Shown here in pieces: positions 33,049 through 44,783 of a DNA stretch of 64,000 bases. Source of the DNA: Macrostomum hystrix (lineage: Eukaryota > Platyhelminthes > Macrostomidae); assembly GCA_950097015.1 (NCBI GenBank), contig CATNEN010000001.1:2814001-2878000 (forward strand). Reading direction: 5' to 3'. The position numbers and the translations under genes were made by a program. The notes beneath the pieces are model-generated. The model was not told the origin of the DNA. It ran no database searches and saw only the letters and a list, made by a program, of their open reading frames with translations. Numbering within the stretch: position 1 is the stretch's first letter; the number at the start of each line of letters is the position of its first letter.

Positions 33049-35619
33049 ATGCCACCTAAGAAAATTTTTTTAAGTCGCTTGACTAAAGCAGCTCGACGAG
33101 CAACAGCAAGGCCAAACGATACAGTAGAAGACGGCGCAACAACAGCAGCACCAAGACCAAGCACCTTAGCACAGCCACAAGCAGCTTCAAGTGAAAATGA
33201 AGCTGAGCCAGTCCAGCCTTATAACCTTCGACCTCGGACAAGAGCACAGACATCAGGCACCAGTGGAAGCAGTGCTGGAGCTGCAATAAGTTCTACAGCC
33301 AGTCACGGCAGAGACGTAGATAGGCGACGAGAGCTTAACAGAGAGCGAACTGCCGAGGCCCGTCGCAATGAGACTGCAGTCCAGACACAGCAGCGCCAAG
33401 AACAGAACAGAGACCGGACTGCCGAGGCCCGTCGCAATGAGACTGCAGTCCAGACACAGTGTAGAGTGTAGAATTACGGTACTATTTATTTTTAACCAAT
33501 AGTGCGCTAACTGTTCTACTCATTTCGCTTAAGTAGTATTTGTAGAAAAGCGAACCAGAAAACATATAAGTACAGCATGTGATTCATTTCACCGAAAATG
33601 GAAAGCGAATCAATCAAAAAGTCATGTGATTACTATTAATAGTATCCAATCAATTTTTATGTCATAAGCAACCAGCGATCCCACCAATCATGTTACCCAA
33701 AATCAATCAAAAGGTCAAGAAAGCGATAATCCATCTTTTTGCGCTTCTACTAGTTTAGTTCTAAAAAAGTCTAACCTCTCAAGTTGTCAAGCGTTGACCC
33801 AGACTTTTTGACACCATTTTGACACCTGTACTTTAAACGCACTCATCGAACCCGAGAGGGTCCGATTCTCTATAAATACAAGAGCTCCGAAGCGAGCCCA
33901 GATTCACAGTCTCGCCGAGACGAGCAGAGTCTCGCAGAAAAGAGAAAACGGAGAGTCTGAAGTAGATTGGACTCCAGGTCCAAGACTTGTGGTAAGAGTA
34001 CCTTGATTTATCCTAATTAATTAATTATTAATTAGTAAAGCTTCCTTGAGCTAAGTAAAACCTCTCCGAGTAACCGTTAAACCAACGATTACAGCGTAAT
34101 CGCAGACGTGTGATTACATTGAATATATTACAAAGGGTGAGCGCCAGACTCGTGGTAAAACCTACCAGGGCTGGTAGGAAGGAACACACTCCACAAGTGA
34201 CTATTGGTTAACCGACATCAACGACAAATCAGAATCAGGAAGATACCACTCCTGATTACTATTGGCCCAGTGTAACTGCAACCGAGACGAGGAGAATAGA
34301 TTAAATTCTCTTGCATTCAAACGATCCAGGTACCTGAAAGACAACCAGAAGCCAAGCGCATCAAAGCATTCGAAGCCGGCCGCAAACAAACAAAGAGGAC
34401 CAGAGAACCACAATACCAAAGAAGGTAAGAACTAAAACTTCTGCTAAATTAGTAGTAATTACTGGGGCACCCAGCAGTTGCTGGAAGTGATAAATTCCTA
34501 AAAGATAAACAAGGAAGTTATCAACAGCAGCGCCAAGAACAGAACAGAGACCGGACTGCCGAGGCCCGTCGCAATGAGACTGCAGTCCAGACACAGCAGC
34601 GCCAAGAACAGAACAGAGACCGGACTGCCGAGGCCCGTCGCAATGAGACTGCAGTCCAGACACAGCAGCGCCAAGAACTGGACAGAGACCGGACTGCCGA
34701 GGCCCGTCGCAATGAAACAGCCAACCAGGCTGAAGTGCGTCGGCAGGATGATCGAGAGCGGCATAGGGAACGCGCTGAGACCTTCCAATTTGTTGGACCA
34801 CCCCCGGCCCCAACAAACCCCAACGTTGACGAACCTGATCAGCCAGCTGGCCCACGTCCTTGGGCACTGAATGCGGCTCTGAGTTATGATCAGAGCTATG
34901 ATCCCTCTGTTGTCTATGGTGTCCATCCTAAACTTGCGATGGCGAGAATGTCGGTCAAATGCGCACGCTGCAATGCATTAAGATGGGCCAACGAAACTCC
35001 AGGCATGTGCTGTTCCAACGGAAAGGTCAGACTTGAACCTTTGAACGAGAACCTGCCACCATGCCTTCAGCATCTGTTGCTGGGTGAGACAGAAGGTTTC
35101 ACCTACAAGTCAATTGATACAACGTTGACTGATGACACCGCTGTGGAGTATCCTGTTGAGTTTCTGAACTCTCTAGATCCTCCTGGAACTCCATCGCACA
35201 ACTTGCAGCTGAAAGTTGGGGCACCAATTATGCTCCTCCGCAACCTGAATGCGCCAAGGCTGTGTAACGGCACCAGACTGATAGTCAGGCGGCTCTTCCT
35301 ACACGTGATTGAGGCCACGATAATGACTGGATCTGGCAGAGGAGAGTCTTTGTTCGTTCCCCGGATTCCAATTATCCCCACGGACCTGCCATTTCAGTTC
35401 AAGCGACTGCAGTTCCCTGTGAGAGTGTGCTTTGCGATGACTATTAACAAGGCTCAGGGACAGTCGCTGAAGGTGGCTGGAATCAACCTGGAGACTCCTT
35501 GCTTCTCGCATGGGCAGCTTTATGTCGCCTGCTCCCGTGTTGGAACTCCAGCTGGCCTATTCATTTTCGCACCAAGGGGAAGAACGAAGAATGTGGTGTA
35601 TACCCAGGCCTTGAGGTGA
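33049..35619 (+). pseudogene. Helitron deletion derivative: repeat-rich N-terminus joined to helicase C-terminus
   Basis: Starts MPPKKIFLSRLTKAARR at an ATG preceded by a TTTCAG acceptor. After a low-complexity region, a 69-bp unit (23 residues, NRDRTAEARRNETAVQTQ) repeats about five times, then the region split by the solo LTR ends at 34734. Beyond it is a cysteine cluster (CARCNALRWANE, MCCSNGK) typical of the segment upstream of Helitron replicases. At about 35090 the frame passes straight into the C-terminal PIF1 helicase part (YPVEFLNSL, MLLRNLN, CNGTRL, TINKAQGQSL, YVACSRVG). The Rep domain and helicase motifs I-IV, roughly a thousand residues, are missing, yet the reading frame is kept across the deletion. 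It cannot be an active replicase. Confidence 0.75.
33460..34523 (+). repeat. Solo LTR, 1064 bp, in the Helitron ORF
   Basis: Begins TGTAGAG and ends GTTATCA. It is flanked on both sides by ACAG (33456-33459 and 34524-34527), a 4-bp target duplication. The Helitron 69-bp repeat reads on in frame after it. A clear promoter, CTATAAATACAAGAG, lies near 33871, so the LTR points along the plus strand. It is unrelated to family A LTRs. Confidence 0.85.
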
Positions 35620-36714
35620 CTCGCAAGCAATTAATAGAAAAGTAGTCACGAATTGACCTTGACCTGTCTAACTCTGAACTCTGAAACAGTTTAATTTTGT
35701 TTCTTTGACATTGTTATTGTTATGCCATGGCTATTTTCCTTATGTATACGCGTGTACATGCATACTGTATACAGAGGCAGATTTAGGGGGGGGGGGCGGG
35801 GGGGCAGTCGCCCCCCTAAATTTTAATCATGGGAATAAGATGCCCCCACCAGGGGCGCCAGTCGCAGCACTGGCGCCCCTTTTCGGCCGCTGGCGCCCCT
35901 TTTTCAGCCGCTGGCTCCCGTTTTTCAGCCGCTGGCGCCCTTTCTTGGCTCCTGGCGCCCATATTGCGGAAGGAGGGGTGTACGCCGGAATTTTCCGGCG
36001 TACACTTGAGTTCTATGGCGTACACCGGCGTACATTTCTTGGCTGTGTACAGTGTGGCGTACACGACTGGCGTACAAATTAATATAAAGAATTTTTTCGT
36101 GCATTTTGTGTTAAGTTATTTAAAAAAACATTTTTTCTGCTACTATTTTCTCATTTACTAATCATTTTAATTACCGGAATCGTCACGACAATCGTCATGT
36201 CGTGATCAATTTTTTGTAATTAAAAATTTAAATTTAAATATTCGTCGATTTTTTTACCGTTAAACTGTGACGTCGTGAAGTCATATTTTTTGTTGTTGTT
36301 GTCGTTGATAAAGTTGCAAGTCTGTGTACTATTACATTGAGGTTAATTTTTGTATCAGTTAGGTCAGTAAAGTTATCTGCTAATTTATTTATCTGCAGTA
36401 CTTGAGAATTTGCACTTTAAATTTGTTTTACATTGCACAATTTTTGAAGACTTTTAAAAAGAGCGAAGCAATCGCGAACCCTTAAAACGTATAGCTGGCG
36501 CTAGCAGTATGCATCTCAGACTTTATAGTAGCCAACGGCCGCGCACTGTCTAATAATCTCAATCTAATAATCTAACGTCAATTGAAGAACAAATATACCG
36601 CTACACGTTCGCCATTGCCTATCGTCTCATAATTTGTGGAGGTCCCACCTCAAAGAACCGAACTCGGATCTCGGGATTCGCAATTCAGTACTCAGCAATC
36701 AGCATTTCAACCAC
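35620..36714 (+). mobile_element. hAT-like MITE fragment plus unassigned flank
   Basis: At 35772 a terminus CAGAGGCAGATTTAGGGGGG resembles the CAGTGGCGGATCCAGG ends of some hAT/Tip100-like elements. It is followed by short units ending GCTGGCGCCC and GGCGTACA up to about 36080. The same units occur at 57541-57783 in opposite orientation. The right terminus was not found. From 36090 to 36714 the DNA is AT-rich without a gene. Confidence 0.5.
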
Positions 36715-39071
36715 TGAAATGTTTGGGTCTTTTACAAGCCGATGACCGCCCTCATGAAAATATAGGAGTGTGGAAAACGACGGAAGAGTCGGAAGGTCGA
36801 TCGCGCTGCTGCCGCGAGTTGTCGCGGAGAGGGATGAGATGAAGGGAAGGATGAAGGGAGGGATGAAGGGTGAGATGAGGCGGTACAAAGGATGCAAGGA
36901 GTGGTCCTATTGGCCTCAGGCTGGCCAGTCCCACTCGTCCCATAGGCCACAGGCATGACTGCCGTGCCTACCCCTAGCAATGCTCGAACCCGGCTAAAAG
37001 TCTAAAGTGAGGCATCGGACTATCCGTAGACAGATAGGACAGGGCTAGAGAGCCTACTGTCGTCAGTAGCATGTAAATAACCGACTCCTAACCTTGGTGG
37101 CGGTGGTCGAAACGGCCCAGGCTCTTGTCACAGAAATGCGGAAAGGCTATTGGCAAAGCGGAAAAAGAACTCGGGTAGCGCCACCACCCAATGCGCCTAC
37201 GTTGCCACCCACCGCAGACATTTGGGAACTTGGGTCCCCGGAGTACACAGCTCCCAGTTCATCACACAGATCTAGACAAGCCGAAAAAAATAGGGCATTC
37301 TGCAACTTCCGTTTTAGACTGGGGTGAGAGCCCCAGAATGGATCGAGACACGCCTCAAAAGGGGATTCCTGAATTCGCGCTACAGGGGTCTAGAAAGGTG
37401 GTACTAAGAACTCGAATGAAAATCCATAGCCGGAATCCCACTCATGAAACATCAGGCACATTCCGTACATTAGACTGCGGCCTACACATTAAGTAACTAA
37501 CAAATCCGAATCCGTGTGAGATGAGGAAATCAGAGCCAGGAGAGATTAAGCAGAACACTGGCTGAGTGATTATGCAAGCGATGATTATTAGATCACACCT
37601 CTCGCTCCCATGGCCGAAGTTGCGAGGGCGGGGAATAGAAGGAGAATTCAATTGACAAAGGAGTTTGACGCGCACACTGGAATCCGCCAGTGAGTGAGGA
37701 AAGCCGGCCAAGGAATTCCCCGCCCCTAGGCAGCAATGCACACGCTACATTCCGCATTTTACTCGCAAATCCCTAGCTCCTTATTACTCTCATGCGCGCT
37801 CACAGTTGTCTTCCTGCCGCAGCTTTCAGCTCGGCATCACCAGAGCCCACCCCCTAATGAGTTAGCCACTCATGATCGAGGGCTGTCTAACAATGAAATA
37901 AAAGCGAAGGAGAGACATAGTAAAAGGAATTAAGTTTTTGTAAAATTAAGCCCAATAAGTTAAATGATAGCTGTGATTAGAAAGTTTATTAGGCTAAACA
38001 AATCCCTAGTTTCCCTCCCACTAATTGCCGCCAAACCTAAAGTGTTAGTCCCTTAGGAGTAATAATTACGAAACCGCTGCGCGGGTTACTTATCTGGATG
38101 CTGATTCGGCCGCGTGCTGCAATCCTGTAGCTCTCGGGGAAGGGATAGGGCAAAACAGCAAGGCAGAGAAGGGGGAAACTGCTGCGAGTTGGCAGGGGCC
38201 AACACACGGGGAGCACAGTGGCTCAATTTAGAGCTCACCTAAAGAGGTGGCTTGCGCTTAGGGGATGAGGAGCAGGCAATGAGCCTGTGAGCGCTTGTTT
38301 GAGCTTATAGCTCTGGGGTCTAAGCCCTAAGTGGATGTGGGAAAAGTGCCTTAGGTCCGGTGGGAGTCCGGTAAGGCAAGGTAAGGCTCCCGGAAGGTTC
38401 CGGTAGGGAAAAGGGGTAGGTAAAAAGGTGGGGAGAAGGTTGGTAGGGCGGTCGGTTAAGGAAAAAGGTTCAGGAAAAAGGTTGGAAGGTAGGTTCGCCG
38501 GTTCCTAGGGGCAGCGCAGCGCGCTTTCTTAAATAGTCCTGCAGCACGCCAACCCCGACATCCATCAAAATAACCCACATTCGCGCCAGCCTTTCAACGA
38601 GGAATCGAAGCGGCGATGGCCACCCCGATTACCCAATGAACCAGCGGCGAGAAACGACAGATGCTCCTTCACGAGCAGCCGCCGACAGTCGGCCAATAAT
38701 TGTTACTCCGCCAGGACAATGGGAAGCGCAGGCGCCGACCTGCCTACAGTGACATTTACACGTATCTAAAAGAGGAGGTCATAAAGTCGAGCTGGGCTCG
38801 AATACTGTAAAGAAGTGGGGACATGAAGAATTAATGATCACTCATAATGCCCGAGTGATTCCCGATATCTGATCGCGGTTTGGAGGAGAATTATGACCTA
38901 AACTACTCATACAATAAAAGCTATAGCCGCGATCAGTCATTCCTACAGGGGTCTAGACAGATCCAGGGAAAAGGGATTCGACGGCTACTTAATTCACCGC
39001 CGCCCAAAACCCGGCCCTAAGATTAATGATCTTGTTTGTGGCCAGCTGCTAGGTGGGTCGCGATTATTAGG
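36715..39071 (-). repeat. Family A LTR3, end-truncated
   Basis: Starts TGAAATG like the other copies but stops matching at about 39071, lacking the last 80 bp with the CACATCA end. It has a G/A-rich insertion of about 100 bp near 38380-38500. It is more diverged from LTR1 than LTR2 is. It stands where the 3' LTR of the second family A element would be, if LTR4 is a later insertion. Confidence 0.75.
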
Positions 39072-39120
39072 TGGGTCGTAAGTCGCGATGCTTACTTACG
39101 TGTGAAGTGCGTAAGCATCA

Positions 39121-39789
39121 CCTAAATCGCTACAATACTTGTTTGTCCGGAGTACATTGGCCCAGCAGCAACCTGGAGAAGAAAGGTGAGTTATTGCTTC
39201 TACTCGGCCTCCCAAGGCCGGTTATGAAAGGTTAATTGCGAGGGTTATGTCATAATAATTAGGATAACTAGAGTCCCCCTTACCCACGGCACGCCATTTA
39301 TCCCGAGAATCTGAAATTGACCCCGACCCGAAACTGCGAAAAAAAACCCTTCCTGAGTTAGTGATTGATTAAATTGAAAGTTATTTAGTTTGCGATTGCC
39401 ACCACTATTCTTCCACTACCTAATCGGACTACACCACCCTTCGCTTTCAGCAGCTATCTGCCCGGTCCCTATGAGCCAGAGCCTCGGCACCGGACAGCGT
39501 CGGGCGGCCCCATCGCCATGTCATTTGTGATGAGTAAGTTGACATTGAAGAGCCTACATTCCCTCCCAACCTGGGTACCACCCTCGAGACTTCCACCTGC
39601 AAACCGCCACTGCGCCTTACTAGACTACTCATCCACCTTACTCTTGCAGACATTAACGTGCCCGAAGGCCGTGAGGCCGATTTGGCGGCCATCGTGTCCG
39701 GGTTTATTAGGGGCCCGCTGGGCATGGCCCTGGCCGCCGGAATAGCATTCGCTGCCATCACGCTCCTGGTGCTGATTATTCTTCTGTGA
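39121..39789 (+). CDS. Antisense spliced gene of family A, copy 2
   Basis: Three exon candidates: up to 39185 (GTGAGT donor, frame ending AQQQPGEES), 39451-39533 (CTTTCAG acceptor, GTAAGT donor), and 39650-39789 (CTTGCAG acceptor, TGA stop). Introns are 265 and 116 bp, and all junction phases agree with one frame. The middle exon reads SYLPGPYEPEP and ends MSFVM. The last begins NINVPEGREADLAAIVSGF and ends in a strongly hydrophobic run (AAITLLVLIILL), a likely membrane anchor or signal-anchor tail. Copy 1 (181-523) has the same phases and aligned residues. An AATAAA follows at about 39868. There is no clear ATG for the first exon. The gene is opposite to gag/protease; function unknown. Confidence 0.55.
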
Positions 39790-39956
39790 CGACTACCATG
39801 ATTACCTACTGACTTGCTATTCCGCACCTAACTGTATGCATTTCCGCCATTGTGCCATGTGGCAATACAAATAAAACCGTCACCATTTGAAACGTAAACG
39901 AGAATTCGCTATCTGTGTCCGACTTCCTTTCGTAGATGAAACATTATTGCTCAAAT

Positions 39957-42280
39957 TGAAATAGCTGCGGGTTTGCAATCCGATGATCTGTCCTCGTGAA
40001 GGAAAGGAGTGTGGGGATGGCGATAGAGTCGGAAGTCATACCGCAAAGGCTCGCGAATTGCCGCGGGAAGAGGGATGAAGGGAGAGATGAAGGGAGAGAC
40101 AGTGGATGCAGGGAGTGGTCCTCTCGGCCTCAGGCTGGCCAGTCCCACTCAACCCATAGGCCACAGGCATGACTGCCGTGCCTACCCCAAGCAGTGCTCG
40201 AAACCGGCTAAAAGTCTAAATAGATGTCGGACTACCCGCAGACGGATAGGACAGGGCTATGCAGCCTACTGTCATCAGTAGCATGTTCGTAACTGACCCC
40301 TAAACTCGGTAGCAGTGGTCGACTCGGCCTAGGCTCTTGTCTTAGAAATGCGGAAAGGCTATCGGCAAAGCGGAAAATGATCTAGGGTAGCGCCACCACC
40401 CAATGCGCCTACGTGGCCACCGCAGACATTTGGGAACTTGGGTCCCCGGAGCTCGCGGCTCCTAGTTTGTCACACAGATCTTAGACAAGCCGAAAAAATA
40501 GAGCCTTCTGTAACTTCCGTTTTAGACTAGGGTGAAGACCCCAGAATGGATCGAGACACGCCTCACCAGGGGATTCCTGAATTTGCGCTACAGTGGTCTA
40601 GAAAGGTGGTACTCCGAACCCGAAAGAGAAATCCATAGCCAGAATCCTACTCATGGGACATCAGACACATTCGGTACATTAGACTGCAGCCTACACATTA
40701 GATAACTAGCAATCCGAGTCTGTGTGAGTTGAGGAAAACAGAGGCAGGAGAGATTAAGCTGAACACTGGCTGAGTGATTATGCGAGCGTAAGATTAAAAG
40801 ATCATCACCCCCCACTTCCCTGGCGGTGGAAGCGAGAGGGGGAACGGAAGGGAAACTCAATTGGCAGGGGAGCTTGACACGCATTCCCAGTTCCGCCAGG
40901 AAACGGGGAAAACCCGCCAGGGAATTCCCCACCCCTGGGCAGAAAGACAACACGTGCTACACTCCGCATTTTACTTGCAAATCCCTAGCTCCCTATTGCT
41001 CTCATGCGCGCTTACAATTGCCTTCCTGCCGCAGCTTTCAGCTCGGCTGTGCCAGAGCCCACCCCCTAGGCGATTAGCCACTCATGACCGAGGGCTGTCT
41101 ATTGATAAAATAAAGGTAAAAAGGAGACATAATAAAAGAAGTTAAGTTGTTATAAAGTTAAGCCCAATAAGTTAAAGGTGCTTAGAATGGGTAGTTTATT
41201 AGGCGAAACAATCCCTAGCTTCCCTCCCACTAAAATGCCGCCTAACTAATAGAAAGCCCCTTAGGAGCAATAATTGCAAACCGCTGCGCGGATTACTTAT
41301 CTGGAGTCGCTTCGGCCGCGTGCTGCAATCCCGTTGTTCTCGGGGAAGAGGATGGGGTAAGATAGCAAACGCCGGGAAGGGAAAGATGCTGCGAGTCGGC
41401 AAGGGGGCCAACACGCTTGGAGCTCAAGGCTCAATTTAACAGCTCACCTAAAGAGGTGGCTCGCGCTCAGGGGGAATGGGGACAGGCAATGGGCCTGCGC
41501 TAGCTGTGGAGCTATGAGCTCTAGGGTCTATGCCCTAAATGGGTCTGGGGGATGAGTCCTGGGTCCGGTGGGAGTCCGGCCCGGCAAAAGTAAGTCCGGC
41601 AGGGGAGAAGGGGAAGAGCCGGTGGGAGAAAAGAGGTCCTAGAGGGAGCAGCGCAGCGCGCTTGCTTAAATAGGCCTTGCAGCACGCCAACCCCGACATC
41701 CATCAAAACAACCCACATTCGCGCCAGCCTGTCATCGAGGAATTGAAGCGGCGATTGCCGCCCCAATTGCCCAATGAACCGGCGGCGGGAAACGACAGAT
41801 GTTCTGCGCGAACAGCCGTCGGCAGTCAGCCAGCGATTGTTACTCCGCCGGGACAATGGAAGCGCAGGCGCCGACCTGCCTACAGTGATATTTACATGTA
41901 TCTAAAGGAAGGAGGTCATAAAAGTCGAGCTGGGCTCGAATACTGTAAAGAAGCGGGGACATGAAGAATTTTATGATCACTCATAACGCGTGAGTGAGCC
42001 CCTATATCTGATCGCGGTTTGGAGGGGAATTATGACCTAAACTAGTTCATACAGTAACATTATGGCCGCGATCAGTCATTCCTACGGGGAGTCTAGACAA
42101 CTCCGGAGAGAGAGGATTCGACAGCTACTTGATTCACCGCCGCCTCAAACCCGGCCCTAAGATTAATGATCTTGTTTTGTGGCCAGCTGCTATGTGGGTC
42201 GCAATTATTAGTTACTTAAAAATTTGAAAAATTATGCTGGCTCACATTCCCACTCGATTCCCGCAGCACACTCCACATCA
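39957..42280 (-). repeat. Family A LTR4, complete, flanked by AAAT
   Basis: 2324 bp from TGAAAT to CACATCA. AAAT stands directly on each side (39953-39956 and 42281-42284), compatible with a 4-bp target duplication and so with a solo LTR inserted between the antisense gene and the rest of copy 2. In AT-rich DNA a chance match is possible. TATTTAAG box (minus strand) near 41668 and AATAAA near 41187. Confidence 0.75.
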
Positions 42281-43409
42281 AAATTTTATAACTGCCTAGC
42301 AACCAAAAAAAAAGTGAATTTTTAGACCGCTAACAATTTTTTTCGACCCGTCTGGAGACCTTTCTGCACGATTTATTACTATTCTATTCCCCCAGATGCC
42401 TAGAGTTGAATGCCCAGCTGCTGTCTTCTGGCGTCCCAAATAATAATTTTTTTCTGTCCCTCCTAGTCCTAGCAAAAGGAAACTTATCATTCAGATCTGT
42501 CATTCATTGAAACAGCCAGATTGTTTCCCATAGAATTTGAATACCTAACCCTACCGGCCTCTTGATTTACAACCGCCCACTCTTTAAACAAATATTAGAA
42601 AAACTCCCGAAACATACCACCCCGCTCACTTTAGCGGGTTGGTATTCCCCCTAAGATAGAAACGGGTATAACTAAACTCCCGAAAACCAAGCACAATGAA
42701 CATGTGAGATAAGCAGATCACGAAAATGTAGGTGCGAACCCTAGTTTGCGGCAATTATCAAGAGAAATCTCATGCGAAAATTCTTACAAAGGGGAATTTC
42801 ACCCCACTAAGTATGTTTTTGGGTTTTGATTAGTTTATATAGATTTTTAAGAGGTTTTGGCGCCGAGATGGCCTTTTTTTTATTTGAAGCTGCCCTCCCC
42901 CCTTAAAGAATTATGGAATTTCCCGGTGTATACCACCCCGCTCTCTTTAGCGGGTTGGTGTCCCTCCTAAATTAGAATTTATCCTAGCCTGAGTTCCCAC
43001 AGACCCACTAGAGGCAGAAGATAAAAAAGGTGCCATTCACGAAACAGTGCAAATAAGGTTATAGGCGTTTACGAAAGAGAAGGTGCAAACCCTAATATGC
43101 TGCAGTTATCAAACAATCTCATGTGAAACTCATGTGATACGAGGGGGATTTCACCCCATTAAATATGTTTTTGTGATTTTTTTGGCTAGATTGTAATAGT
43201 TTTTAAGTGGATTTTTTGGCGCCAAGATGGCTTTAGATGAAAAAAGGAAATCACAACGATGCGAGGAAGAAGGTGCTCGGTGCGAAACGTTACTAAAAGG
43301 GAGTTAGGGAGTGGGTCCAGGGATAGGAAGGATGAAGGCACGTAGGAGTCTTACTTATGCTGTCCGCGGACACCCTCTCTTTGTCCAAGCCTTGAGCCCT
43401 CCCACCTAC
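42281..43409 (-). other. Non-coding 3' part of family A copy 2, with a duplication
   Basis: A block of about 320 bp is present twice (about 42600-42890 and 42920-43250) where copy 1 has it once. Each block has the CCACCCCGCT...AGCGGGTTGG hairpin, a CTCATG...GGGGAATTTCACCCCA segment and a TTGGCGCC element. No ORF. Confidence 0.6.
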
Positions 43410-44042
43410 CTACTCTTCCTTAATGGCCGTACTCTCTGCTAACACCCCGCTTTCGTATTCTCCTTCCACCTGTCTCACCATTTGGCCCAGCGTGTAGTCC
43501 CCTGGCGGTGTCTCTTCGGCAGGGCCGTCCTCGGACAACTCGCGCCACCAGGGTGCGTGGCCCGGGCCATGCACCGTCCGTAGGGCATTCTCGTTGCCTC
43601 CTACCATCCGCACCACCAGCTGATGTTCTAGCTCTGCCTCGCCGGGAATCCGCGCGGCCTGTAGCCATGAAACAAGCTCCCTTGGCACCGACATGGCCCA
43701 GTCCGCAGGCGGGCTGTAGGCAGGCCACCGCAGGTTCCACGGCAGCGTAGCCTCGTCCTCTTCCTTCGGCGGGAGGGGGTCTCGCTCCTCGCACCACGCT
43801 TGTGCCAGCCACCGGGCTTCGGCCACCCGGCATGCGAGGGCGAGATCCGTGCCAGCCTGAGCTGCGCGACCCAGGGTGGGGAGCAGCCACAGGCGGATTA
43901 CGAGCCATGTCCTTTTGTTGGCCAGCTCCCGCCGATAGTCAGTCGCAGCCGCTTCCATCCACCAGGCTACTACAGCTCCCATTCCGGCCATTTCTACTAG
44001 ACGTGAATTAACTCTCTGCTCTTCGAAACCACCATTCCGCAC
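43410..44042 (-). pseudogene. Family A ORF3, copy 2
   Basis: Open for 210 codons on the minus strand. The ATG equivalent to that of copy 1 is separated by a one-base deletion near 44003. The first in-frame ATG is at 43991 (MAGMGAVVAWWMEAAATDY), giving about 193 residues. The rest is intact to TAA at 43410. It is rich in Trp, Glu and Ala, with W-N-L-R-W-P-A and GPGHAPWWREL segments. No known domain was recognised. Copy 1 has a different defect (a stop), so an intact ancestral frame existed. Substitutions between copies keep most residues, suggesting past selection as protein. Confidence 0.5.
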
Positions 44043-44135
44043 CCTCGCCTAAGCCTAAATAAAGGGAAAAGGGGGAGAAAGGGGAGAAGGGAAAAAGGAG
44101 GGGGGTTGGGGCATTCTGCCTTGGAAAGCCAGGAC

Positions 44136-44783
44136 CTAGCGGACAGCCTTCCGCCTGAGCGAAAACGGGAGAAATTGGCGGTAAATGATTAGTTGGCGCG
44201 AGTCAAAGTCGAGGATGGCATGATGATGAGCCAACCAGGAGGCGCCGAGGAGGGGAGAGCAGTCGCCCTCGACCACCAGGAACAGCGTGTCCAGCGCTTC
44301 GGCGCCAACCTGTAATTTGACTTTGACCTGCGCCCGTGCAATAATAGGGGTGCCATTATACGCAATCAGAGAGAATTGAGGGGGTTCGAATTGACAGTGA
44401 TGGAAAATTGGTGACAGCGAGTCCGGGACCACATTAACCATAGACCCCGTGTCGATGAGGAGGTCTAGGGGCGCCCCTTCCACCTCCAAGGCGACCCACA
44501 CCTCACTAAGCTGCTCAGAGCGATTGGGGCGGGTTCGCACTCGGGTGGGGACTCGGCCGAGTGAATTCACTCGGACTTCTCGTTGGGCGGAGGCAGCGGG
44601 TGCCGCCGCTCCGATTGTCGGGCCGCTGGCTGGGTCGCGGAGCCGCTGGCCTGCCTCCAATTGGAGGCAATGGCCTGCTGGCCCGCTGGCCTGCCTCCTG
44701 CCTCCCGTTTCCCATCGCCTGCTCTGCACCAGCCTCCCTAGCAGCTCCCTTCTCCGCGCGCTTTGGGTGCCATTGATGCCCAT
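44136..44783 (-). CDS. Retropepsin-like aspartic protease, family A copy 2
   Basis: 215-codon ORF overlapping the last 268 bp of gag in another frame. Residues about 105-125 hold the catalytic LLIDTGSMVNVVPDS. The second conserved segment LLGASWLAHHHAILDF lies about 65 residues later, as in retroelement pepsins where a hydrophobic-hydrophobic-G motif follows. It would cut the gag polyprotein after dimerisation. The N-terminal hundred residues are basic and Gly/Ala-rich and probably a by-product of the overlap. The ORF stops after the protease, with no RT joined to it. Confidence 0.75.
   Translation of the reverse strand: MGINGTQSARRRELLGRLVQSRRWETGGRRQASGPAGHCLQLEAGQRLRDPASGPTIGAAAPAASAQREVRVNSLGRVPTRVRTRPNRSEQLSEVWVALEVEGAPLDLLIDTGSMVNVVPDSLSPIFHHCQFEPPQFSLIAYNGTPIIARAQVKVKLQVGAEALDTLFLVVEGDCSPLLGASWLAHHHAILDFDSRQLIIYRQFLPFSLRRKAVR

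Noticed and set aside
34361-34926. Minus-strand ORFs with repeated SLRRASAVRSL-like units
   Set aside because: They are the complement of the Helitron 69-bp coding repeat.
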